Assembly (NCBI GenBank): GCA_019638475.1
Contig: JAHBTR010000002.1
Coordinates: 62,001-126,000 of the forward strand
Origin: Chitinophagaceae bacterium
GTDB taxonomy: Bacteria > Bacteroidota > Bacteroidia > Chitinophagales > Chitinophagaceae
Length of the DNA stretch: 64,000 bases
Reading direction: 5' to 3'
Translations under genes and position numbers: made by a program
Notes under the pieces: model-generated
What the model was told of the DNA's origin: nothing
The model's database searches: none
Seen by the model: the letters and a program-made list of their open reading frames with translations, nothing else
Shown: piece after piece, positions 37,664 through 45,266 of the stretch
Layout: each line of letters opens with the position of its first letter
Numbering within the stretch: position 1 is the stretch's first letter

Positions 37664-38716
37664 TTAATTTTTTGAAGAGAAATCTGCTATTGCATTTATT
37701 AAAGCAGCATTTTCTTTTTCTGTACCAATAGTTATTCTTAAACAGTTTTCACAAAGTGGCTCATTGCTTATATTTTCTACTACAATATTTTTGTTTAATA
37801 AAAATTGATAAAGCTCATCTGCTACATCAGCTTTAATTAATAAAAAATTAGTATCGCTATCATATATTTTTTTTATAAAAAGAAATTGTACCAATGATTT
37901 AACTAAATCTTTTCTCATTGCTACCAATTCCTTAATCATTTCATTAGTTTCACTAACATTTTCTAATGCTTTTAAAACTAATTCTTGCGTTGCTGTATTA
38001 ATGTTGTAAGGATGTTTAATACAATTTAAAATATGTATTATATCAATACTTGCAAACAAAACGCCCAAACGTAGTCCTGCCAAACCCCATGCTTTACTAA
38101 ATGTTTGCAACACAATTAAATTAGGATACTCTTTCAGTTCTTGTAAAAAAGATTTTTGTCTGGAAAAATTTATATAGGCTTCATCAATCACTACCAATCC
38201 TTCAAAATTGTTGAGTATTATTTCAATATCTTCTCTATACAAAGAGTTGCCTGTAGGATTGTTAGGAGAACAAAGCCAAATAATTTTGGTATGCTCATCT
38301 ACCAATGTTTCTAACATATCCATATTTAACTGAAAATTCTCTAACAAATTTGCTTTTCTTACTGCTACATTATGAATGTTGGCAGCTATTTCATACCTAT
38401 TATTGGTTGGTGGGCAAATAATAATATTGTCTTTTTGAGGCTCACAAAAACAGGTGTATAAAAGGTTTATACATTCATCAGTTCCATTGCCAAAAAAAAT
38501 ATTTTCGGTAGCTATATTTTTTATTTTGCTGGTTGCTTCTTTTAAAGTTGTTTGAAAATTATCAGGATAACGATTGTACCATTTTATTAATGGACTGCCA
38601 ATACTATTTTCATTTTTATTAAGCAAAATTTTTTGCTGAAAATTTGCTTCCTTTTTTGCAGATTGAATAAGTTTTTTTATATGAGGACGAATAAGGGAAT
38701 CAATATGTTTGCTCAT
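37664..38716 (-). CDS. hisC: Histidinol-phosphate aminotransferase-like protein (HisC family)
   Basis: PLP-dependent class I/II aminotransferase; HisC converts imidazole-acetol phosphate to histidinol phosphate. The features are LLNKNENSIGSP, NPFGNGTDECINLL-like FFGNGTDECINLL, CSPNNPTGN, VVIDEAYINFS, and the Schiff-base lysine in TFSKAWGLAGLRLG. Length (350 aa) is normal. No other his genes are in the window, so a paralogue acting on another substrate is possible. Confidence 0.88.
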   Translation of the reverse strand: MSKHIDSLIRPHIKKLIQSAKKEANFQQKILLNKNENSIGSPLIKWYNRYPDNFQTTLKEATSKIKNIATENIFFGNGTDECINLLYTCFCEPQKDNIIICPPTNNRYEIAANIHNVAVRKANLLENFQLNMDMLETLVDEHTKIIWLCSPNNPTGNSLYREDIEIILNNFEGLVVIDEAYINFSRQKSFLQELKEYPNLIVLQTFSKAWGLAGLRLGVLFASIDIIHILNCIKHPYNINTATQELVLKALENVSETNEMIKELVAMRKDLVKSLVQFLFIKKIYDSDTNFLLIKADVADELYQFLLNKNIVVENISNEPLCENCLRITIGTEKENAALINAIADFSSKN

Positions 38717-38772
38717 GAATGATAGCTTAAAATTTCAGGTGCTAAATTAACTTCTTTTTGGGTAAAGGAATA

Positions 38773-38820
38773 TAAAAAAAAGCGTGTTTCTTTTGGTTAC
38801 GAACCTTTAGAGAACACGCT
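38773..38820 (-). terminator. Terminator of the small-gene cluster upstream
   Basis: On the minus strand an AGCGTGTT/AACACGCT stem (38781-38788 with 38813-38820) encloses a nested GGTT..AACC stem and is followed by a run of T residues. It lies just after the stop of the 74-residue gene. Confidence 0.75.
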
Positions 38821-38842
38821 GTAAAAAAGAAAATTAAAATAG

Positions 38843-39067
38843 CTACTCAGGTAATCTTTCTATTCGTATAAATATTGCGTCAAGAAGAAAAACTATTGCT
38901 ATGATATAGTACATTATTAATTCAAAAGTACTTAAATTTCTGTTTGAAAATGTTTTAAATCTTTCTAATTTCTTTGGTTTAAAAATCAGGTACACAATTT
39001 TAATAATGTGTATCAAAATTGCTATTCCAACCATTACTATTACTGAAACAGACAAAAAGTATTTCAT
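38843..39067 (-). CDS. Small two-span membrane protein, unknown function
   Basis: 74 residues with two hydrophobic segments (about 4-28 and 52-70) joined by a basic loop (KPKKLERFKTFSNRN). No family is recognised. It sits downstream of a hairpin (39095-39145) and of another small gene on the same strand and has its own terminator. With its neighbours it forms a short accessory stretch between hisC and an R-M locus. Confidence 0.55.
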   Translation of the reverse strand: MKYFLSVSVIVMVGIAILIHIIKIVYLIFKPKKLERFKTFSNRNLSTFELIMYYIIAIVFLLDAIFIRIERLPE

Positions 39068-39094
39068 TGTGATTTTGTATTTAAACTTTCGTCT

Positions 39095-39145
39095 CCGCAG
39101 AGTGTTCTTTTTAGGCTTTTGTGCAAAGCTAAGACACTCTGTCGG
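39095..39145. repeat. Variable-stem hairpin, copy 1
   Basis: Outer stem CCG-CAGAGTGT/ACACTCTG-TCGG (11 bp with one bulged base) and an inner GCTTT/AAAGC stem around TGTGC. The core GCTTTTGTGC...CTAAG recurs in copies 2 and 3 while the outer stem does not. It lies between the two small genes and lacks the T-run expected of a minus-strand terminator. Confidence 0.6.
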
Positions 39146-39173
39146 AAATTAAATAGAAGGGGTAATTCGTAGC

Positions 39174-39419
39174 TTAGACTAATTCTTGCTCTGCATCTAT
39201 ATTTCCGAAGCTAATTCCCATTATGGAATAAACCTCCTCTATGTTAACTACTCTTGCATTACCATTTTCTGAAATTAGAATATAAGTCGGGTATCCTGTA
39301 AAATGAACTTCCCCACTTTCATAGTCAGCAACAAAAACAGAGTAGCCGTTCCATTCTAACTCAAATGTAGCTGAATGAAAACCTAATTTTTTAGCAAGTG
39401 TTGTAGCCTTTTCTTTCAT
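39174..39419 (-). CDS. Small protein, unknown function
   Basis: An 81-residue soluble protein from the ATG at 39419; an earlier in-frame ATG at 39446 would add nine hydrophobic residues. The sequence has a central beta-rich segment (FELEWNGYSVFVADYESGEVHFTGYPTYIL) and an acidic end; it is not recognised as a named family. It shares orientation with the 74-residue gene downstream and is bracketed by hairpins of one repeat family. Confidence 0.5.
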   Translation of the reverse strand: MKEKATTLAKKLGFHSATFELEWNGYSVFVADYESGEVHFTGYPTYILISENGNARVVNIEEVYSIMGISFGNIDAEQELV

Positions 39420-39463
39420 AATGGAAAAACTTATGTAAAAAAACAATATTCAATTTTTTTTCT

Positions 39464-39510
39464 CGGCAATGTTTCCTCCAAAGCTTTGTGCTAAGATAGG
39501 AACATTGTCG
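39464..39510. repeat. Variable-stem hairpin, copy 2
   Basis: Outer stem CGGCAATGTTTCCT paired with AGGAACATTGTCG (one bulged T, one mismatch), inner core AAAGCTTTGTGCTAAG. A seven-T run follows on the plus strand only (39513-39519), where no coding gene precedes it. Confidence 0.6.
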
Positions 39511-39521
39511 CATTTTTTTAC

Positions 39522-39568
39522 GCATCTTCCCTTAGCTAACCCACAAAAGCTATACAAGGAGAAGATGC
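39522..39568. repeat. Variable-stem hairpin, copy 3 (inverted)
   Basis: Outer stem GCATCTTC/GAAGATGC (39522-39529 with 39561-39568). Read on the minus strand its core is AGCTTTTGTGGGTTAGCTAAG, matching copies 1 and 2. It is 11 nt from copy 2, in opposite orientation, and also 47 nt long. Confidence 0.6.
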
Positions 39569-39583
39569 TGAGAAGAATAATCC

Positions 39584-40499
39584 TTAATTAAATATCGTAT
39601 CAAAAATTTTATCTAAATCTCTATCTATATTACCCTTAAAATCTATGTATGGTATTTTTAAATTATTCAAAGCATTTTTAAAACGATGAAAATCATTATC
39701 AGCTCTTAATTCTATCCAATTTATATTTAGGCTATCCAACTGATTTTTATTTTGTTCAGAAAGTTTATCAGCTACAAAAACATTGGTTGCTCTTGCAATT
39801 ACTGCATCTGCACTTTCTGGATTACCACGACCCATAAGTTTTACTTCGCATAAATATTCATTACCTTCATTAAGTAAGTAAAAATCTATTTCTCTATCAA
39901 ATCCCTTTGACTTATCTTTCTTAAACTTTGCATTAAAATTTTTTGAATTAACTGAATATAATTTACAAAGTGTTTCCATTAGAGGTCTTTCAACTCTTTT
40001 ACCAGCAGTACTCCATAATCCACCACGAAGTTCTGCACGTTTTACTGCAAGGGTATTTACAACAATTAAACTTTCACTTACATTCAAATCAATAGATATC
40101 CCTTTGAATTTTATTGTAAGGGTTAACTCTAATTCATTTTCAATTTCAACTAAATCTTGTATGCTTCTATCTTCTATAAAGAATATCATAATGTTCATTT
40201 GCAGCATCTATCACAATTTCTTTTGTAGATGAGTTGAACATATTATGTATGGTCTTTTTATTTAATCCAGAATTAATTGCAATTTCACTTGTTGTAAGTT
40301 TTGGATTTAAAAATGCTTCTTTATACCAATCTGTTGTTATATTTTCACTTTGCAATTTTGCTTCAACAATCTTCTTGAAGAAGTCTATTGCAAATTGAAG
40401 AAATTCAGCATTGATAAGTGTTACAATTTCAATTCTGTAATCTTCCCCTTTAAGTAATTTTCGGATTATGTTTTTTGTTACTTGTTCTGTTAATGTCAT
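39584..40499 (-). pseudogene. CfrBI-like type II restriction endonuclease, split by a 7-bp tandem duplication
   Basis: Two overlapping frames make one gene. The 5' frame (40499-40167) encodes 110 residues and stops after ANEHYDILYRR; the 3' frame (from about 40174 to 39584) encodes RSIQDLVEIENELELTLTIK and the rest. At the junction the minus strand reads ATAGAAG twice in tandem (40164-40177 on the plus strand as CTTCTATCTTCTAT). Removing one copy gives ...ILYRSIQDLVEIEN... and one open 305-residue protein. The 3' part keeps a PD-(D/E)XK-type core (REIDFYLL...YLCEVKLMG). The sequence resembles the CfrBI nuclease family. The downstream part could still be made by reinitiation at ATG 40207 or 40198. 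The gene overlaps the methyltransferase stop by ATGA. Confidence 0.82.
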
Positions 40500-41869
40500 T
40501 GTATAGTTTGCTTAAATTCGTTTAATGATAAGAATTTTGTTTCTCTACTATCAAACACTTCTTTAGATTTTTTTGATTTCATGTATTCAAAATAGGTTTC
40601 ATTTTTTTCAGTTAGGAAAAAATTACGACCTAAACTTTTTGCAGTTTTTCCCATTGTCCCACTTCCAGCAAATGGGTCAAAAACTAAATCACCTTTAAAA
40701 GAGTAATACTTAATTACTCTTTTACAAAGTTCAACAGGAAAAACGGCTGAATGAATTTTATTAAAACAAGGGTCAATTTTCCAAACATTAGATGTTTCAT
40801 AGCCTTCTTCAACTTTACTTTCCAGTACAGTTTTATAATCATATTCCCGAATATTCCAATCTAAAAGTTTTTCTGTGCTTTTACGATAAACCATTAAATA
40901 TTCAGTAACTGAATTAGGTTTATAAGCAAGTGGTTTTCTATGTTGCATAAAGCCCCCTATACGATTTTTTACACTTGCTTCTGGTTTAAGCCAAATAATA
41001 TCATCAATAAATTCCCAACCCATATTTATTAAATATGGATGAATATCAAAAGGAATTGGATAACGTTTACTACTATGTGCACGACTAATTCTAGGAATAA
41101 TAATTGGTGAAGTATTAACAATCAAAAAACGCCCTTCTTTTGTAATACGATAAACTTCTTTAAAAACATTTGCAAGAAATTCCAAATATGCTTTATAACT
41201 TGGATAAATGGAATAATCTCTTGCATTGTAATAAGGAGGTGAAGTAAAAGTTAAATGAATACTTTCATCTTCTAAAAGTTTCATTGTTTCAATGGTATCT
41301 GCATTTACAACAATGTTTTTTAAATAATCATAGCTTTCAGTATGAGGCTGTTTTTTATTCGTTTTTCTTGAAGCAAAAAATTCTTTATAAATAATTGTTC
41401 TTACCATCTCATTTTCATGATTAATAAGTTTCTTTAATTCTTCATCAATTCCATTTCCTTTGAAAACTAAAAGCCCACGAATAGCTTGACAAACAACTTT
41501 TGGGTCTTCATCTTTTAATGCTTCAATCAAATATGGCTTTACAATTTCTTTTCTCATACGCCCAATAGAAGAAATTGCTTCACGCCTAACATTTGTATCA
41601 TTATCGTATTTTGAAATATAAGAAAGTAACTGAATATTTTTTTCATCTACTAATTTGCCAATATTTTTAACAGCTAAAAGCCTAACATCTGAATTTTTAT
41701 GTGTTGTTAAGTTAGATAAAAATGAGCTATCAAAATTTTTAGGTAACTGTCCTAAACTTCCTAATATAAAAACTAAGTTTCCAGTATTAGTTTTGTGTTG
41801 CTCCACAAGATTTCCAATAGCTCCATTTTCGCCAATTTTTAATTCCTTTATGTATTCTTTCGTTAGCAT
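40496..41869 (-). CDS. DNA methyltransferase with N-terminal HEAT-like repeats (R-M pair 2)
   Basis: Beta-class DNA methylase. From the ATG at 41869 it has 457 residues; a TTG at 41896 would add nine. Residues ~45-170 look like HEAT repeats (SDVRLLAVKNIGKLV, TNVRREAISSIGRM, PKVVCQAIRGLLVF). The catalytic motif is TSPPYYNARDYS (SPPY at 210-213), which points to N4-cytosine methylation, and motif I DPFAGSGTMGKTAKSLGRNFFLTEKN comes near the C-terminus. It starts the operon, and the nuclease gene follows with a four-base overlap. Recognition of a CCWWGG-like site is suggested only by the CfrBI-like partner. Confidence 0.9.
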   Translation of the reverse strand: MLTKEYIKELKIGENGAIGNLVEQHKTNTGNLVFILGSLGQLPKNFDSSFLSNLTTHKNSDVRLLAVKNIGKLVDEKNIQLLSYISKYDNDTNVRREAISSIGRMRKEIVKPYLIEALKDEDPKVVCQAIRGLLVFKGNGIDEELKKLINHENEMVRTIIYKEFFASRKTNKKQPHTESYDYLKNIVVNADTIETMKLLEDESIHLTFTSPPYYNARDYSIYPSYKAYLEFLANVFKEVYRITKEGRFLIVNTSPIIIPRISRAHSSKRYPIPFDIHPYLINMGWEFIDDIIWLKPEASVKNRIGGFMQHRKPLAYKPNSVTEYLMVYRKSTEKLLDWNIREYDYKTVLESKVEEGYETSNVWKIDPCFNKIHSAVFPVELCKRVIKYYSFKGDLVFDPFAGSGTMGKTAKSLGRNFFLTEKNETYFEYMKSKKSKEVFDSRETKFLSLNEFKQTIQ

Positions 41870-42021
41870 TTGATTGTCTAAAAAGTTATTAGACAAAGTT
41901 AGTATTTTAATTTATTAATTACTTTCCCCCAATAAGTTATCCACTTTTAGTACATTATAGCTCATTTTCTTAAAAAGTAATCCACATGCTTTCTATAACT
42001 ATATAGGCTTTTGTAGTTTAG

Positions 42022-42038
42022 GGCAAATTTAATTTGCC
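42022..42038. promoter_or_regulatory. Palindrome immediately upstream of ftsK
   Basis: GGCAAAT/ATTTGCC (42022-42028 with 42032-42038, three-base centre) ends six bases before the ftsK ATG. It could be an operator or a hairpin covering the translation start; nothing further supports either. Confidence 0.3.
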
Positions 42039-42044
42039 AATCTT

Positions 42045-44678
42045 ATGGCTAATCGTTTAAAAAGAAAAAAAGAAAATACACCCAATCCAGAAAACCTGAC
42101 TACTGATAAAGTAGCAGAAGTTACTGTATCGGAAGTGGTAAAAGATGAAAGAACTAAAAAAATAGCAGGAATCATTAGTATTGTAGTAACCATTTTTTTG
42201 TTTATAGCTTTTACTTCTTATTTATTTACTTGGCAAGAAGACCAAGATAAAGTACATCGCTTTGGGGTAAAAATATTTTCTACAACAGATGTTCAAGTAA
42301 GTAATTTATTTGGCGTATTAGGTGCTTATGTTGCTCATAATTTTATTTACAAAGGTTTTGGCATTGCATCTTATTTATTTTGTACTTTCTTTTTTGTGTT
42401 AGGTGTAAATTTGATGTTTGGCAAAAAAATATTTTCTATCACCAGAAACCTTCGTTACTTAATTACAGGCTTGGTAGTATTGAGTGTTGCATTAACTTTT
42501 GTATCAAGAGCATCTGAATTTAGTTGGGGTGGTGCAGTAGGAGAATTGATTAATAATTGGATGGTAAAATGGATTGGCAATGTTGGAACAGGAATTGTTT
42601 TATTGCTAAGTATTGTTACTTATTTTATTTGGCGTTTTAATCCTTCTTTTAGTTCTGTAGAAAATTTCTTTAGAAAAGCTTTTACTCCTTCACCTAAAAA
42701 AAATATAGCAACTACAATTGATGAAGTTGAGGGAGATTTAGCATTAGAAAATGAAACAGATGTTGAAACTGAAGATGAACAAGAAGCTGCTAAATTATTT
42801 GTAGATGAAGAAATTACAGAACCTGTAAGTGCCAATAAATTAAGAGCAGAAGGCAATGGAGTAACTGTAATAATGCCAGATGCAGACGAAGACAATTTAC
42901 CTACTTTTGATTTAATAGAAAAAGAAGGAGCAGTAGTAGCAGACACTGATACAGGAGAATTAAATGATGCTTTGGCTACTGAATTATCTATTTCTGTAAA
43001 TGAAAAATATGCAGCAACTTCTACCGATACATCAGATTTGAATCTTGAAATAAAACCTCCTGTTGAAGAAGATGAAACAATGAATAGTGAAGAAAGCATA
43101 ATAAATAATAATGATGACAATAATACTTCAGAAGATAATACAGCCCTTGAAGAAAGGAGTGATGAATTAGCAACTGTTAATTATGACCCTACTTTAGATT
43201 TAAGAGATTATAAATACCCAGGGTTAGACTTGTTAGAAACACATGGCAGTGAAAAAATTGTTCACGACCCAGCAGAATTAGAAGCTAATAAAAACCAAAT
43301 TATTGCAACACTAAATAATTATGATATTGCTATAAAACGCATAGCTGCTACAATAGGACCAACAGTTACCTTGTATGAAATTGTTCCAGCACCAGGTGTT
43401 CGTATTAGCAGAATAAAAAATTTAGAAGATGATATTGCTCTAAGCCTTGCAGCATTAGGTATTCGTATTATTGCACCTATACCAGGGAGAGGCACAGTAG
43501 GTATAGAAGTTCCTAATGCTCGTAAAACTATTGTGAGCATGAAAACAATGCTTGGCAGCGATAAATTTCAAAACAATAATTATTCTTTACCCATTGCTAT
43601 TGGTAAAAAAATAGATAATGAAAATTTTATTGTTGATTTAGCAGCAATGCCTCACTTATTAATGGCAGGTGCTACTGGTCAAGGTAAAAGTGTTGGAGTA
43701 AATGCTTTGTTAGTTTCATTGTTATATAAAAAACATCCATCGCAATTAAAATTTGTTTTGGTTGACCCCAAAAAAGTAGAATTAAGTTTATACAGAATTA
43801 TTGAAAAACATTTCTTAGCAAAATTACCAGGTGAAGAAGAAAGCATTATTACAGATACTAAAAAAGTAGTACATACTTTAAATGCTTTGTGTATAGAAAT
43901 GGATAATCGTTATGATTTATTAAAAGAAGCTGGTTGTAGAAATATAAAAGAGTATAACGAAAAATTTACGCAAAGAAAATTAAGTCCTAAAAAAGGTCAT
44001 CAATACTTACCATTTATTGTGTTAGTAATAGATGAATTTGCCGATTTAATAATGACTGCTGGTAAAGAAATAGAAATGCCTATTGCACGTTTGGCACAGT
44101 TGGCAAGAGCTATTGGCATTCACTTAATCATTGCTACACAAAGACCTTCTGTAAACATTATTACAGGAACGATTAAAGCAAATTTTCCTGCTCGTATAGC
44201 TTTTAAAGTTTCTTCTAAAATAGATAGTAGAACAATTTTAGATACTGGAGGTGCAGAGCAACTAATAGGTAAAGGAGATTTGCTGGTAAGCTATAATGGA
44301 GAAGTAACACGTTTGCAATGTGCCTTTGTAGATACACCAGAAGTAGAAAGAGTTTGTGAATTTATTAATAACCAACGTGGTTATCCTGATGCTTTCTTAT
44401 TGCCAGAATATGTAGATGAAAAAGAAGAAGCAGGAAAAGATTTTGATGTAGATGATAGAGATGCTTTGTTTGAAGATGCTGCAAAATTGATAGTTCAAAA
44501 TCAGGTAGGCTCTACTTCTTTAATACAAAGAAGAATGAAATTGGGTTATAACCGTGCTGGTAGATTGATGGACCAGTTAGAAAGAGCAGGCATTGTAGGA
44601 CCTAATTTGGGCAGTAAAGCAAGAGAAGTAAAATTCAAATCTGAGATGGAACTACAAGAGTTTTTAGGCTCTATGTAA
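42045..44678 (+). CDS. ftsK: FtsK/SpoIIIE DNA translocase
   Basis: Septum-located hexameric pump that clears chromosome termini and activates dimer resolution. Four membrane segments occupy about residues 40-195, an acidic variable linker runs to ~375, and the motor follows with the alpha/beta domain (ATLNNYDIAIKRIAATIGPTVTLYEIVP) and Walker A GATGQGKS at 542-549, Walker B near FIVLVIDEFADLIM. The last ~65 residues are the gamma winged-helix domain (LIQRRMKLGYNRAGRLMDQLERAGIVGP) that reads KOPS-like sites. It is transcribed away from the R-M pair across a 175-bp gap. Confidence 0.97.
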   Translation: MANRLKRKKENTPNPENLTTDKVAEVTVSEVVKDERTKKIAGIISIVVTIFLFIAFTSYLFTWQEDQDKVHRFGVKIFSTTDVQVSNLFGVLGAYVAHNFIYKGFGIASYLFCTFFFVLGVNLMFGKKIFSITRNLRYLITGLVVLSVALTFVSRASEFSWGGAVGELINNWMVKWIGNVGTGIVLLLSIVTYFIWRFNPSFSSVENFFRKAFTPSPKKNIATTIDEVEGDLALENETDVETEDEQEAAKLFVDEEITEPVSANKLRAEGNGVTVIMPDADEDNLPTFDLIEKEGAVVADTDTGELNDALATELSISVNEKYAATSTDTSDLNLEIKPPVEEDETMNSEESIINNNDDNNTSEDNTALEERSDELATVNYDPTLDLRDYKYPGLDLLETHGSEKIVHDPAELEANKNQIIATLNNYDIAIKRIAATIGPTVTLYEIVPAPGVRISRIKNLEDDIALSLAALGIRIIAPIPGRGTVGIEVPNARKTIVSMKTMLGSDKFQNNNYSLPIAIGKKIDNENFIVDLAAMPHLLMAGATGQGKSVGVNALLVSLLYKKHPSQLKFVLVDPKKVELSLYRIIEKHFLAKLPGEEESIITDTKKVVHTLNALCIEMDNRYDLLKEAGCRNIKEYNEKFTQRKLSPKKGHQYLPFIVLVIDEFADLIMTAGKEIEMPIARLAQLARAIGIHLIIATQRPSVNIITGTIKANFPARIAFKVSSKIDSRTILDTGGAEQLIGKGDLLVSYNGEVTRLQCAFVDTPEVERVCEFINNQRGYPDAFLLPEYVDEKEEAGKDFDVDDRDALFEDAAKLIVQNQVGSTSLIQRRMKLGYNRAGRLMDQLERAGIVGPNLGSKAREVKFKSEMELQEFLGSM

Positions 44679-44791
44679 TAAGGTTTAGCCACTAATTTTT
44701 CACATATTTATCAATACTGTACATTCTTTGTTTGTTTTAATTATCTTGGCAACCTTTTAGTACACTTTTATTATTATTAAAACAAACCATT

Positions 44792-45226
44792 ATGATTAAG
44801 CTACAAGTTATTGGCAATCTTGGAAAAGATGCTATTGTAAACACTGTAAACGGTAAAAACGTTATTAACTTCAACATGGCTCATACTGAGCGTTTTAAAG
44901 ATGCTCAAGGAAATCAAAAAGACAGAACCATTTGGGTAGAATGTGCTTATTGGACAGATAGAACTGCTATAGCACCGTATTTAAAAAAAGGAACTCAGGT
45001 TTTTGTAGAAGGCAATCCTGATGTAAGAAGTTATACTACTCAAGATGGCAGACAAGGTGCTTCTTTAACTTTAAGAATACAAAATGTTCAGCTATTAGGT
45101 AGTAGAAATACAGAAGGTGCAGCACCTCAAAATTATACACCTAATACAACAACTGCTGCACAACCAACTACTACAACAGCACCTGCTAATGAAATTAATG
45201 AACCTTTAGACGATTTACCTTTTTAA
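44792..45226 (+). CDS. ssb: Single-stranded DNA-binding protein
   Basis: OB-fold protein of replication and repair. The N-terminal ~105 residues carry the SSB pattern (LQVIGNLGKDAIVNTVNGKNVINFNMAHTERFKDAQG..WVECAYW); a Thr/Pro/Gln-rich linker follows and the tail ends DDLPF, the partner-binding acidic tip. At 144 residues it is a normal single-domain SSB. It starts 113 nt after ftsK. Confidence 0.96.
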   Translation: MIKLQVIGNLGKDAIVNTVNGKNVINFNMAHTERFKDAQGNQKDRTIWVECAYWTDRTAIAPYLKKGTQVFVEGNPDVRSYTTQDGRQGASLTLRIQNVQLLGSRNTEGAAPQNYTPNTTTAAQPTTTTAPANEINEPLDDLPF

Positions 45227-45266
45227 TACTTAATTTATTCTAACAAATATTGTCAACATTTGAAAG

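Noticed and set aside
37664..38716. Remnant histidine operon
   Set aside because: Only hisC is present, with unrelated neighbours; a stand-alone hisC is common and no other his gene fragment is visible.
39095..39568. CRISPR-like or terminator array
   Set aside because: The units differ in orientation and outer sequence with no regular spacers, and they lack T-runs on the strand of the neighbouring genes.
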